64,000 nt of DNA, taken from the NCBI GenBank assembly GCA_037044905.1, contig JBAOKB010000012.1:35473-99472 (forward strand). The letters are read 5' to 3'. Below the pieces are notes generated by a model, which ran no database searches, had not been told where the DNA came from, and saw only the letters and a list, made by a program, of their open reading frames with translations. Shown in pieces: positions 35,588-46,662 of this stretch. Position 1 is the first letter of the stretch. Every line of letters starts with the position of its first letter. The stretch is from Hortaea werneckii (taxonomy: Eukaryota; Ascomycota; Dothideomycetes; Mycosphaerellales; Teratosphaeriaceae). The translations under genes were made by a program, and so were the position numbers.

Positions 35588-37144
35588 ATGGGTCTGATCA
35601 CCAAAGCCAAGGGGGCACCACGCGACGCCAGCGGAGCCGGCGGCGGAGTCAAGTACATCTGCAACGTGTGCAGCAACGATATCACCTCTACAGTACGCAT
35701 TCGATGTGCTTCAAAACAATGCGCCGAGTACGACCTTTGCGTGCCCTGTTTTGCACAAGGCAAGCAGAACCTCCACCACGATGCACGGACCCATCCATAT
35801 CAGGTGATAGAACCACACAGCATACCCATCTTCGACGAGGGTTGGGGCGCAGATGAAGAGCTTTTGTTGCTGGAAGGAGCGGAACAGTATGGTTTGGGCA
35901 GCTGGGCCGATGTAGCGGACCACATCGGCGGATACAGAGAAAAGGATGAAGTACGGGATCACTACATCAACACATACGTCGACTCGCCAAACTTTCCTCT
36001 TCCAGAACGTGCAAGCCCAGGCGACACACGACTCAGCGACTCAATACCCCGTGAAGAATTCCAGGCTCGGAAGCGACGGCGGGTGGAGGAGCGGAAGGAA
36101 GCGATTGCGGCGGCGGCAACCACTGCACCTACGCCCGCCAAGCCTACCTCCTCCGTACCCAGCTGTCATGAGGTCGCAGGCTTCATGCCGGGTCGTCTGG
36201 AGTTTGAGAGCGAGTACTTCAACGAAGCAGAGGAAGCTGTTCAACATATGCAATTCAGTCCCGACGAGGGCATCAACGTTGATACAGGCACATTCGACCC
36301 TGAGACTGAATTGAAGATGGTTGTTATGACCATTTACAATGACCGGCTCACCGCGCGGACCGACAGGAAACGAGTCATCTTCAATCATAGGTTGCTCGAC
36401 TATCGGAAAAACATGGCCATTGATAAGAAACGAACTAAAGAGCAGCGAGACTTACACAACAAGTTAAAGCCGTTTGCTCGGATCATGTCGCATCCAGACT
36501 TTGTCACGTTTTCGGAAGATCTCGAGAAGGAACAAAATCTCAGACAAGCCATCACTCAATTACAGGAGTGGCGACGGATGCGCATATCAACCTTGTCGGC
36601 GGGCGAGAAGTATGAAGGCGAGAAAGCGAGCAGGCTCGCACGGAGCACCCAAGCCCTTGGCGCTTTCGACCGCTTACCGAATGGTGTCAGTCGTTCGAAC
36701 AAGCCGGCCGCACCTCCTGAGACCGCGGCAGCTGTAACAGAATACACCACCAAGGACCTGCCCGTCCGCCTTTCCACCGGCACTGGCCCGAACGGCAGCA
36801 CGCAAACGCAATCAACTCCGCTATTCGAGACTTCACCCAACAAAGCCAACATGCCCTCAGTACCAACCATCCCTGGCACCACTCCAGCAAAATGGGATGA
36901 AGAGAATGCACCTGACTGGCAACTTCTCGACCCATCCGAGCGAGATCTATGCAGTAAATGCCGGTTACAACCGAAACCGTACTTGGCTATCAAGAACGCG
37001 ATCTTTGCCGAGGCGATGAAGAATGATGGGAAATTGAAAAAGAAGAACGTAAGGGAGATTAGCAAGATCGATACCACGAAAGGAGGGCGCGTCTTTGAGT
37101 TTATGTGTGATATGGGTTGGTTGGGAAATGCTGCAAAGACTTGA
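35588..37144 (+). CDS. ADA2: SAGA transcriptional adaptor Ada2
   Basis: I start at the ATG 35588 (MGLITKAKGAPRD), giving 518 aa, because the longer frame begins with GTG. The N-terminal ZZ zinc finger (about residues 22-70) shows CNVCSNDI, then C and C spaced as RCASKQCAEYDLCVPC, and H residues in NLHHDARTHPY. A SANT/Myb domain follows (WGADEELLLLEGAEQYGLG, WADVADHIG). The central ADA2 region has GFMPGRLEFE and EYFNEAEEAVQHM. A C-terminal SWIRM domain (LLDPSERDLCSKCRLQPKPY to MGWLGNAAKT) ends the protein. Ada2 stimulates Gcn5 histone acetyltransferase within SAGA and related complexes in the nucleus. Length and domain order fit the family. Confidence 0.93.
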   Translation: MGLITKAKGAPRDASGAGGGVKYICNVCSNDITSTVRIRCASKQCAEYDLCVPCFAQGKQNLHHDARTHPYQVIEPHSIPIFDEGWGADEELLLLEGAEQYGLGSWADVADHIGGYREKDEVRDHYINTYVDSPNFPLPERASPGDTRLSDSIPREEFQARKRRRVEERKEAIAAAATTAPTPAKPTSSVPSCHEVAGFMPGRLEFESEYFNEAEEAVQHMQFSPDEGINVDTGTFDPETELKMVVMTIYNDRLTARTDRKRVIFNHRLLDYRKNMAIDKKRTKEQRDLHNKLKPFARIMSHPDFVTFSEDLEKEQNLRQAITQLQEWRRMRISTLSAGEKYEGEKASRLARSTQALGAFDRLPNGVSRSNKPAAPPETAAAVTEYTTKDLPVRLSTGTGPNGSTQTQSTPLFETSPNKANMPSVPTIPGTTPAKWDEENAPDWQLLDPSERDLCSKCRLQPKPYLAIKNAIFAEAMKNDGKLKKKNVREISKIDTTKGGRVFEFMCDMGWLGNAAKT

Positions 37145-38536
37145 GGCTGTCTGTATATTTGGCTTCCTCCAATAAGCGCAACTCTGACTGTTAATGACCT
37201 TGATACCTATCTGTGAAGTGATTAAGGGTGTCAGCAGCCCTCGTCGATCAACAAACATCTGACGCTAGGCCCCGGGGCGAAGGCGCATCGAGCCAAGGGG
37301 TTCGGTCTAATTATCACGACCAGTGATGTTGTGTCCCAATGAGAGATGCGTGCTCCGCTGATTTGATTGGATCTTGCATCCTGTTGTCGTGAGCCGAGCT
37401 CTCCATCCGTGATGTCGAATACTTCCCTAACGACAACATAGCGCCTCGGAGTGGGCTCCAAAACAGAGTCTACAGTAGGGCGTGAGGATTTGGTCAATGT
37501 GTTTGTAAATCATCCAACAACAGGCTTTGCTCTTCGGGTGTCAAGTCATCACATCGCCATCTTCTTACCCATCACCCATTCGTGCGGTGTGGTCGGTGGA
37601 GCAAGATAGACACTCTGAAGAATTTGACATGACGTACTGCCTTCTTAGGAGGTATTGCGCAAAAGCAGATCTGGACCTCTGACCCAAGCAACTTTTCTTG
37701 GCATAAGAACATTATCGAAAATGTTTCGCTGAGATAAATGTGCTGTGGCCGGAAGCGGCGAATGTTGAATCACGTTGACGATGTCAGAGCCCGGCGACCG
37801 CCTATCGCTTCGGCCAAAAACACTGTCGCATCTCCAAATTTGTGTGGCGCGCGTAAACTAATAAGGACCTCTACACTAGCTAATATAGAACTAATATTAT
37901 AGGAAGGGTTAGGGTTAGGGTTGGGGGCTTCCTCTTCGATATAGTACAGAGTGTCGAGAGTCGCATTATAAGACTTTATAGTAATTAAGAATACTTTCCT
38001 TATCGAAGGATAGCAATTTTAAGGATAAAAATAGTACTAACGCGCCGGTATACGTCGACTTTTGTAGGCTTATTAGATTGCGCGCGCGCTGTACAAATCC
38101 GGAGGTGCGACAGTGTTTTTGGCCGCTACGGTATCACATGGCCCGCCTTCGCTGAGATGAGAAACCGCTGGCGAACTGGCGGCTAAAACCATACATAGAA
38201 TTTGAGCGCAAGGGGCTTGGCAACCGAAAGCTTGACCTTCTTCGTCCGATTCCGTCGTGCGACTACATGAGAAAAAGGAACTACCTAGGTATTATACTGA
38301 ACTCCACAATGATCGGTGCAAAAAGTTAGTGGGTCAGCTCCATAACCCCCACCTTTGGGGGACAATTCGCCCCACGGAGAATGGATACCCACAGTGGAGA
38401 AGTAACAAAATGTTACAGTGATGAAAGAGTGTTGCAGGGGAATATGTTATAAGCAAACGAGAGTCGTATGCGCTCGACTTTCTACTCTTCATAATCAAGT
38501 TGCTTCTCAGTCACCTGACTCTGCGCCCGGTTGGTT
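37145..38536. other. Boundary region between core and accessory sequence
   Basis: No gene. It contains the MITE-like element listed separately. Beyond this region, towards the telomere, gene content becomes accessory in type. Confidence 0.5.
37811..38125. mobile_element. MITE-like element with ~55-bp terminal inverted repeats, RIP-marked
   Basis: The left end (from 37811, starting CGGCCAAAAACACTGTCGCA) reappears as reverse complement at the right end (to 38125). The first 20 bases are identical and similarity continues to about 37866 and 38069, ending in a shared CTAATAAG. Most mismatches in the first 35 bases are transitions (T/C, AA/GG, G/A), as RIP would leave. The interior is TA-rich, has no ORF, and contains three telomere-type units (37905-37922). 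Total length is about 315 bp. I see no clean target-site duplication, so the superfamily is unknown. Confidence 0.7.
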
Positions 38537-40355
38537 ATGAATACATCGAAACCCTACTTCGGCCTAAGAGGCACCGCTCTCACAGCATGGCTGACTGTCG
38601 CATGCGCGACGGATATGACTTTGTTTGGTTACGACCAGGGTGTCTTCAGTCTGTCTCGCCAGCCAGAATACGTTGATAAATGAATGTTGGGCTGACTTTT
38701 TTGGCTCTGTAGGCGGTGTCATTGTGTCGGATGATTTCTTGCAGCTTCACGGTATTGCTGGCAAGTCGGAGCTCATCAGCATCACAACAGCGATCTACAA
38801 TATCGGATGCTTCTTGGGTGCTATCGTCGCCGCCGGATACGGTGATCGTTGGGGACGAAAGCTAACCATCATGATCGGCACTACAATTATGGCTATTGGC
38901 GCAATCCTGCAGACAAGCTCATTCTCGCTGGCACAGATGATGGTTGGCAGGATTGTGACTGGCGTTGGGAACGGGCTGAACACATCTACGGCTCCGGTTT
39001 GGCAAGCAGACTCTGCCAAGTCAAGTTGGCGAGGATTCTTAGTCGTCGTCGAGTGTGTTATGAACATCGCCGGTTTCTCCCTGGTCAACTGGATTAGTAC
39101 GTCGCACAGTAACTGGGATTGAGTCACCAATGCTAACAGGGGTACAGATTATGGCATGTCTTTTGCCGGTGGAAGCGTAGCTTGGAGGGTCCCACTCGCG
39201 ATCCAGTTTGTGTTCGTCATTATACTCTATACGACTGTCCCCTGGCTACCGGAGTCACCGAGGTAAGGTCGACGTACTTGCTGATCAAATCTTCCTCCGC
39301 TCAGACTAACCTTCGACTCCAGATGGCTAATGGGCCAAAATCGGGAAGCAGAGGCCGCCGAGATCACTGCATTGATCGAAGACCGGGACATAGATGATCC
39401 GGAAGTCATGCTTCTAGTAAACGACATCAAGTGGGCCGTCGACTACGAACGAGAGAATGCGCCGACTTGGCGCGAGCTTTTTAGCGGGAAAACATCGAAC
39501 AAAGGCGGCACCGGCACACTGCAGCGTATGTTCCTGGGTATCGCTTGTTTCGCAATGCAGCAAGGCACTGGAATCAACGTGACCAGTTACTACCTCCCTA
39601 CTCTTTTGATTGAATCAGTCAATCTGGACACCGAGACGTCACGGCTTCTGACTGCTTGCAACTCTGTGCAATATCTGTTCTTCACCGCGCTTGCATTATT
39701 GTTCGTCGAGCGGCTTGGCAGACGAAAAATGCTGATCACTGGTGCCGCTGGGATGGCGGTCTCTTTCGTCTTGATTGCTGCGCTGCTTTCGCAAAGTGAA
39801 ACCGCTAGCAACGACGCCGAAAGAGAAGTCTGGGCCTCGGCATCTATCGCATTCTTCTTCACATTCTTTTCTTTCTTTGGCTTTGGCTGGATGGGTTGCT
39901 CCTGGCTTTACCCCACCGAGATTGTATCCTTAACCATGCGAGCAAAAGCTACGGGACTGGGTGTGGCGACGAACTGGATTGTCAACTTCATGGGTAAGTC
40001 TTTTGACGACCAAACCTGACCTAAGAGCAAACACTGATCGATTGTAGTTGTCCTTGTCACCCCAATTGGCATTGACAACATTGGTTGGAAGTTCTACATT
40101 ATCTGGGCTGTCTTGAACGCCTTTTTCGTGCCCATCGTATACCTATTCTATCCAGAAACGGCAAACCGACGTCTGGAAGATCTCGATCGATACTTCGCCG
40201 AAGGGAAGCACGTCTTCGTCTGTTTTGACAAAGAAGCCACGTCAAGCAAGCGCCCCGAGAGATTCGAGGCTGAGACGGCGGAGGAGTTGGAGAAAGTTAA
40301 GCCGGGGAAAATGTTGGAAAAGAGGGAACAGGACGTTTTCCACGCCGAGAACTGA
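38537..40355 (+). CDS. MFS sugar transporter, five exons
   Basis: Exons are 38537-38639, 38713-39096, 39148-39262, 39323-39993 and 40048-40355, giving 526 aa with consistent phases. It is a proton-coupled or facilitative sugar porter of the plasma membrane by family. Family marks are FGYDQ(GG)V in helix 1, GDRWGRK between helices 2 and 3, PESPR(W)L after helix 6, the QQGTGIN segment of helix 7, VERLGRRKM, YPTEI near helix 10, and the C-terminal PETANRRLEDLD. About twelve hydrophobic helices are visible. The C-terminal tail is charged (EELEKVKPGKMLEKRE). It lies next to an FAD monooxygenase on the same strand, 400 bp apart, which could mean a small catabolic pair. Confidence 0.92.
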
Positions 40356-40754
40356 ATAGCAAGAGTCTTGAAACACTGCCGTCGACATCATGTGATAAGC
40401 GGTCAGATTGGCAGCTCAAGACGTATGGGAGTGAGAGAAGTCCGGTGTCATGTTCTAATAATACCCCGGCATGCGGGAGCGGAAGTTGGTCACGTTGAAT
40501 CAGCGCCTTTCGGGTTTTGCAAATATCTGGCACGGAGTTTGGAAAGTCCATTCAGCACGCAATTCAACTGATTTGCGTGCTATTTATTGCTCATCATCGC
40601 CGCTTTTGACTTTGATGAGATGTACGATTTTCATTTCCAGCCAATCGTATTGCGACCATTGTTAATTTTATAACGACGACTGCGGCATTGCCTCTTCTCT
40701 CAGCAGCCGAAGTGCTCCACAAGTGAGCGCGCATCCCCAGAGTAAGCTGTTGCC

Positions 40755-42291
40755 ATGCCGCCTGCGGGCCGTAACCCAGTGTTTGGCCATATCTGCAGAC
40801 AGTACACTCATCTTCAACGGCCGACAGCACCCTTCTTCAACCAGGCGGCACGGCAAGACTGGCGGGACCGCTGGTGCAATGGCACATCACGCAGTTTCGC
40901 CATCACGTCGCAAGTGCCGCCTCGTGCGCTAATAGTCGGCGGAGGGCCGGCTGGATGTACGACAGCCTACTTCCTGGCCAAAGCAGGTTTTGATGTAACT
41001 GTGAGCGAGCGCTCCACAAGGCCGCCTTATGGCCAAGGTATCGATATAACCAATCAGGCTGTAGATGTAGTCAAGCGAATGGACATGTTGGACAAGATCA
41101 AGGCCAATACGACAGGCGAGACAGGATTTGCGTTGCTGGACGACGAAGGAAAGCAGATCGGTTCATTGCTTGGTTACAATGCAGCACAGTATGAGGACGT
41201 AGATCAAGAGGGAGTCTTCTCACCCACCAACGAGCTTGAGGTCGGTAAAGCATTGGGAGCATGAAGTGAATGCTTGGCTGACGTGGCATAGATCATGAGA
41301 GGCACGCTGAACAAGATGCTCGCTAATGCTGCCAAAGAGAAGCGTGCCAAATTCAGATACGGGTACGCCGTAATCTCAAAAGTGCTCGACCGTTGCTGAC
41401 AAAGATTTTCGTAGGTGCACCATAAGCGACCTCAAACAGTATCCTGATAGAGTGGATGCCGTGTTGTCGGACCGGCAGCAGGTCGAGCCATACTCAGTGG
41501 TCATCGGAGCTGACGGCGTAGGCTCACTCGTGCGCAAACTGGCGTTTCCCAGCGAGATCCTGAAGACTGCGTACAATCCTACAAACACCTACGCAGCCTA
41601 CTTCTCCATGAGTTTGAAGAAAGAAGACCGAAAACCCTATTCACGCTTGCAGCAAGGCGGCCGAGGACGTGCGCTTTGGCTTCGTCCAGTCGACCGACAG
41701 GGCGCACGCCAAACGGGCTACTTCATCACGACGACGCCAACTAGCACAAAGCTAGATAAGCTGGATGCGAACGGCGACCTTGCCACTCGGGAGCAGCAGC
41801 AGTCGAATTTAGAGGCCTTACATGCCGACATGCGAGGGATCAAAGATCTCGTCGTCCGAGGCATGCATGAATGCGACGATTGGCACTTCACTTGCTTGGC
41901 TCAGATTCAACTTCCTACCTGGCATGTTGGGCGCTGCGCTCTGGTCGGCGACGCTGCTTACTGCCCAACCCCGCTAACTGGGCAGGGGACTAGTATGGCG
42001 CTGATCGGGTCGTACATCCTTGCTGGCGAGTTGGCAGCCAATCCTACGAACCCGCAAGCCGCTTTTGTAGCGTACAAGCGCATGTTTGATCCGTATGTTA
42101 ACAAGGAGGGCAAGATTCCGTTCGGTGGTCGCGCGCAAAATATCTTTGTGCCGGACTCTCGCTTCGCGTTGTCGACATTGCGTCAACTGTATCGCGCGTT
42201 CTCTTATGGGTATGGTAGCAGCTTGTTGAAACTTGCGAGTGCCCAGAACAAGGCAGAGGATATGTATAAATTGCCTATGTACCAAATCTGA
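40755..42291 (+). CDS. FAD-dependent monooxygenase, three exons
   Basis: Exons are 40755-41240, 41292-41362 and 41415-42291, giving 477 aa. The dinucleotide-binding motif ALIVGGGPAGCTTAYFLAKA is at about residues 59-78, with the acidic end of strand 2 at SERS. The second FAD motif is VIGADGVGSLVRK and the third is LVGDAAYCPTPLTGQGTSMA. The order matches class A flavoprotein hydroxylases (TetX-like and fungal FAD oxygenases). The 55 residues before the Rossmann fold are rich in Arg, Gln and Asn (NQAARQDWRDRW) and could be a mitochondrial targeting peptide. A later Met is not available at the usual start, so this extension may be real. The substrate is unknown. Intron 1 uses an atypical GTCGGT donor. 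Confidence 0.85.
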
Positions 42292-42550
42292 CCAATAGAT
42301 AGGTCTGCGACCAATAGCACTACCATGATCCGCAAATCCCGGGTACAACAATAGCTCATCACCATGATCGTTATTTTGTCGGCATTAGAAAAAACATACA
42401 TACGACCCGCAACCAACCTCGCTTGCCACCGCTTCGGAACAGATCGTCCCCTATCTATTACAACGTTCTCTTGCCTGAGCATGCAAACTGCTACCAAGAC
42501 GACCAAGAGCCAGAATAAAGGTTTATAGTGGCATGCTGTGGGCATTAACG

Positions 42551-42984
42551 TCATTGATAAGCGGACGGGACCTTGGCTTGCCCTTGCCCGGCAGACGCAA
42601 CCACTGTAACTTCGTTGGAACCGTGTCGCTTGACGGTCAGCTGCCGCTTGCACGACTTACACACATGCCAGATGTCTTTGTCGGGGGTGTAACAAAGTAA
42701 GAGCGGGCAGCAGACAAGACATATCAAGAGTTGCATCATGCTTTTGAAGCATTAGCATTTTTTCGTTTCCACCAACACCTGAAGGAAGACACTTGCCAGC
42801 TGTTGTCAGCGTCAATCTCACGCACCTCGGTCTCAACTACTTTCTCGCAATAAGGACAATCGGTTTGCTCTGGCCGTGGACCAAGTCTTGAAAGTGGAGT
42901 GATCATTGTCGGGCTGGATTCGTGCAGTACGGTAGTCGGGGCGTATACTCGTTGTGGCTCTTGAGGCTGACGTTGATATTCCAT
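42551..42984 (-). CDS. LITAF-domain membrane-associated zinc protein, two exons
   Basis: Exon 1 is 42984-42779 and exon 2 is 42740-42551, giving 131 aa. The intron is only 38 nt (GTGTTG...AAAAG) but gives the right phase. The N-terminal 35 residues are Pro/Gln-rich. The zinc half-site CPYCEKVVETEV is followed by the hydrophobic insert MMQLLICLVCCPLLLCY and the second half-site HVCKSCKRQLTVKRHG. This split CxxC...hydrophobic...CxxC arrangement defines the LITAF/SIMPLE domain, which lies flat on endosomal or other cytoplasmic membranes. The role in fungi is unknown. Spacing is close to the neighbouring + strand HET gene (about 600 bp between starts). Confidence 0.82.
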
Positions 42985-43581
42985 GCTGTCTTTCGTTGGT
43001 AACTGGCAAGACGTTGAAGTATTGGCGTCTTACCCCTCTTCCAGCCTAGCAGGCTGCTCCGGCGTACTGGATTCCATATACTCCCGAAATTCAGAAGATG
43101 TAACATTCATCTTCCAACGATTGGCGGTTGATGAGGGCGTCTATTCCTGTACGAATTTTCTTCAACCGATACTAAATGGAAAAGGGAAAAAAACATTGGT
43201 CAACAAATCGATACTGAAGGGCTTGGACGTTGAAAACATATAGTAGCGTATTGAAGCGCGGATCTGCGCTCCTTTCTTCACCGGAATCTATGCACAGGGG
43301 CAGGCAATGCATCTGTCGGCCGCAGCTTGCATGAGGTGTGACAAGACAAACCAATCACATAACAGCACATGCAACCGGCTAAGCAAGCCAACTACTATTG
43401 GACCCTTTGCGGCTGCATGCGCGACTATTTTCATCTGGCCGCAGTCATAAGCGTGGGGGCGAAAACGCATCCCACAGCCCCATCAGCTGAACACTTGAGT
43501 CCAGTGATACAAAAAGTTGGCACAAGCCTTGCGCGGTCACCAACCATCGTGAGCCCACCTATTACAAACAAAGCAGTGAAC

Positions 43582-45315
43582 ATGCGTCTGCTAAAGACTG
43601 GTCCATATCTTCCGGGGAAACAACAATTGCAGCTGATCCAAGTCTGGGGAGAAGACATCCCTCCATTTGCCGTGCTTTCCCACACCTGGTCTAGAAATCC
43701 GGATGATGAAGTTCTTTTCGCCGACATCAAAAATGGCACTGCCGCGACCAAGCCTGCTTTTGGAAAAGTACAGGATGCGATTAAGGTAGCCATGCTTGAT
43801 GGATACGGTTATCTGTGGATTGACACTTGCTGCATTGACAAGACAAGCTCTGTGGAGCTTAGCGAGGCCATCAACTCCATGTACTCCTACTATGCCACTG
43901 CTCAGAAATGCTATGCCCTTTGGGCAGATGTCGCCTCCTCAGAGACAGACCGAAATTGCTTTAGTCAAGCAAGGTGGTGGTTGAGAGGATGGACTTTGCA
44001 GGAACTTCTTGCTCCGGCGTACGTTCAGTTTTTCTCTAATGACTGGGCGAGTCTAGGAACAAAGGACGAGCTCTGCCACGAAATTGCTCAAATTACCGGC
44101 ATTGACAGTGATTACTTGAACGGGTCTGTCCCGGTGCAGGATGCAAGCATTGCACAACGCATGTCCTGGGCTTCCAAGCGTCGAACAACTCGCGAGGAAG
44201 ATCAAGCTTACTCCTTGATCGGGCTCTTTGACGTTAATATGACGATGCTTTATGGCGAAGGCGGCAGGCGCGCCTTCTTGCGACTCCAAGAAGAGATGAT
44301 GCGCATCAATGAGGATCAAACTATCTTTGCATGGGTCAAAGAGGCTCCTGAAAAAGATACTGGTGAAAAGTATCACGGCCTGCTCGCCGATAGTCCAGCG
44401 GATTTTCGAAGCACGGGAGCCACGGTAGCATATACTGCACAGTCGGACCAAACACCATCTTTCATGTCTGCGCGCGGCCTTCGTCTTACGCTACCGATGA
44501 CAAAAAGAAATGATGGGATCTTTGTCGCCGCTATGCAATGCCCTGTCCCAGATCGTGGTTTCAACGATTGGCTCGCCGTATACCTCGTGAAGCTGGATAT
44601 TGGCTCGGAGCAGTACGCTCGAGTCTTCTGCCACCAGCTTGCGTCAATATCGCGACCAGGGCAGTCTCGCGAGATTTACGTCCGCCAAACGTTTCCAAAG
44701 TACGCAACGCGAACGCTCTATCCGCTACATCTCTTCCATATTCGAAGCTTGAGCCTTAGTTCCGAGTACCCTGAGCTAGCGGAGTATCAGTTGCAAGAAG
44801 TGCTCCACATGGGAGAAGAGAGAGTTGTCCGACAGCCTCAACCTCAGCCTTGGAGCAGAGTTCCTCTCCGGTTCAAGATGAACAAGAAGGCGCATTCGCT
44901 TGCAGCAGCGATCGTGGTTCGTCGGCTCTACGATAGCGAAAGTTTCATCATCATGTTGGGGACAAGCTCTGAGTTTGAGGTTGGATTCGACGTCTGCGAG
45001 ATCCCCAAAAATGAGCACATGGATGCGCACTGTTTAGAATGTCTTTTCAATCCGCAGCCGGCAGGGAGTTATATGAAACTCCTTCATCACATCGTTCGCG
45101 TCAAAGTCGAGGAGCGAGTGTTCGAGGGGATGAAATTGTATTTCCTTGACTTCGAACTGCAAGCACTCGCCATAGAAAGCACATTGGCAAGAATCTTCCA
45201 AGATGCAGTTGAATCATTAGCTCAGCCTTCTAAGCCACAGAGCAAGGCTTCTTTGGCTGCCACAAGAGGCAAGCTGAAACAAAGCCTAAGGTACATTGCG
45301 AAGCGCAGAAACTAG
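43582..45315 (+). CDS. HET-domain (heterokaryon incompatibility) protein
   Basis: The frame is open from an ATG at 43369 (648 aa), but the family start MRLLKTG is at 43582 (577 aa), which I prefer. The HET domain covers about residues 20-165 from that start. It shows IPPFAVLSHTW, then the YLWIDTCCIDK block and SYYATAQKCYALWAD, and ends WWLRGWTLQELLAP. HET proteins can trigger a cell-death-type reaction when incompatible strains fuse; most genomic copies are untested. The remainder has the SMSWASKR.TTR.EDQAYSLIGLF pattern typical of these proteins, followed by an unassigned C-terminal region. No NACHT, ankyrin or WD repeats follow. Subtelomeric location is common for this class. Confidence 0.9.
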   Translation: MRLLKTGPYLPGKQQLQLIQVWGEDIPPFAVLSHTWSRNPDDEVLFADIKNGTAATKPAFGKVQDAIKVAMLDGYGYLWIDTCCIDKTSSVELSEAINSMYSYYATAQKCYALWADVASSETDRNCFSQARWWLRGWTLQELLAPAYVQFFSNDWASLGTKDELCHEIAQITGIDSDYLNGSVPVQDASIAQRMSWASKRRTTREEDQAYSLIGLFDVNMTMLYGEGGRRAFLRLQEEMMRINEDQTIFAWVKEAPEKDTGEKYHGLLADSPADFRSTGATVAYTAQSDQTPSFMSARGLRLTLPMTKRNDGIFVAAMQCPVPDRGFNDWLAVYLVKLDIGSEQYARVFCHQLASISRPGQSREIYVRQTFPKYATRTLYPLHLFHIRSLSLSSEYPELAEYQLQEVLHMGEERVVRQPQPQPWSRVPLRFKMNKKAHSLAAAIVVRRLYDSESFIIMLGTSSEFEVGFDVCEIPKNEHMDAHCLECLFNPQPAGSYMKLLHHIVRVKVEERVFEGMKLYFLDFELQALAIESTLARIFQDAVESLAQPSKPQSKASLAATRGKLKQSLRYIAKRRN

Positions 45316-45514
45316 ATGAGGACGCACAAGCTCAATATACGAACGATCGTTACTGTTTTGATTGTATGGGAGATTTGTAAAAGCGAGCAATACATTAGTA
45401 ACAACAGTAATGGCTTAGTCTCAGAGATAAGCTTGTCTCACGAGAGGAAGTTAGTCTAGATGATAATTTTTGCATTGATAAATTCTCTTCGTTTTCCGCT
45501 TAGGAGGATCGCAA

Positions 45515-45650
45515 ATTGTACACTTGATTGTTTACTATGCTAGACACAATTCAGGTTGGAGGTTAGGTACTACTTCCAAGGCATTGTACACTTGATTGTT
45601 TACTATGCTAGACACAATTCAGGTTGGAGGTTAGGTACTACTTCCAAGGC
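45515..45650. repeat. Perfect 68-bp tandem duplication
   Basis: The segment 45515-45582 (starting ATTGTACACTTGATTG, ending CCAAGGC) is repeated without a visible mismatch at 45583-45650, in the 3' flank of the HET gene. Confidence 0.95.
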
Positions 45651-45826
45651 GCCAATTCGTTAGTGCAGTACATAGTCCCGTCATTGGAGTAGGTTAGTGT
45701 TGACTGACACTCAAACTTCAACTTGAAAGCTATGTATTGTGCATTCAACAGCGGTGTCCTACGTGCATACTTAATACAGGCAAGCAATAACGGCACAGCT
45801 CAAATGTTCTCCATTAGATACCGAAG

Positions 45827-46662
45827 TCAAACGCAGAAAAGTGTGAGAAATAATAGGAGCCCAATGCTTCCGCCGGCATATAGTGGAAGCTTGTCCGTCG
45901 AAGTCGCAGCGCCAGAGGTATCTGAGCTTGACGTGACTTCGCCTGTATCCGCCGTGTTTTGGGTGGACGTCGTCGGAGATGGTGTTATTTGATTTGATGT
46001 CGACCTTGACGTTGGTATTGTTGATGCGGATGCTAAGGGGTTTCGAACGATCTCCAACGTAGCTGTACCGTATCCGCATCCTACAAAGTTCGTAGAGCTC
46101 GAGCTGTTGTATGCTTCAAAGTCCTCAAAGACGCTATGAGTGACGCATGGGGCTCCGCCCGCGCTAAGATTTGTTCAGAACTCGGCCTTGTTTCTGGAAT
46201 GCGCGAAGAGCTACTCACCAGCGAATTACATCGCCGTCGGCACCATATGCAAAGCTCCCGGAGCAACTCGTGTATAGATCGTCGTACCCACATCCAGCGT
46301 AGACACCCGAAGTTGTGAAGGGTTCATTGATACAAGACAATGACCCTTTATAGTGACGTTAGCCTCTCGAATCAAATAATACATCGACCCAGTTTACGGG
46401 CAAACGCACATGTCTCGCCCCCAGATATCCCAATGGCGCCCATGTAATACTGGTCGCTGGAGATAGCAGTCGTCGCATAGTCCCAGGAAGACGTTGGTGT
46501 GTAAATGGTGCGACGAAGCAATGCAGCAGGAGTTGGGACGGGAGACGCGGCGTGTGCGACAGAAGACGAAATCAAGTCGGCCATGGTAATGGCTGCTTCG
46601 AAAATTGAGGATGTCGGAGCAACTGAAAAATGTGATTGGCAAAGTCCTTTAAGTATCTCCAT
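45827..46662 (-). CDS. Cys-rich secreted protein with C-terminal anchor, three exons, start uncertain
   Basis: Exons are up to 46398 (from a proposed ATG at 46662), 46345-46219 and 46163-45827. With that start the product is 242 aa and all phases fit. Introns are GTAAAC...AAAG and GTGAGT...CTTAG. The middle has regularly spaced Cys: ETCAF, LSCINEPFTTSGVYAGCGYD, YTSCSGSF, CAGGAPCVT, FVGCGYG. A long Ser/Thr stretch follows and then a C-terminal hydrophobic segment (LPLYAGGSIGLLLFLTLFCV) of the kind found in GPI-anchored or single-pass cell-surface proteins. The N-terminal signal peptide is not obvious. MEILKGLCQSHFSVAP is the best in-frame ATG, and an upstream exon is possible. I do not recognise a family. 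Confidence 0.6.

Noticed and set aside
43369..43581. Longer start for the HET protein
   Set aside because: The 71 extra residues are unlike HET N-termini, which begin MRLL at the position chosen.
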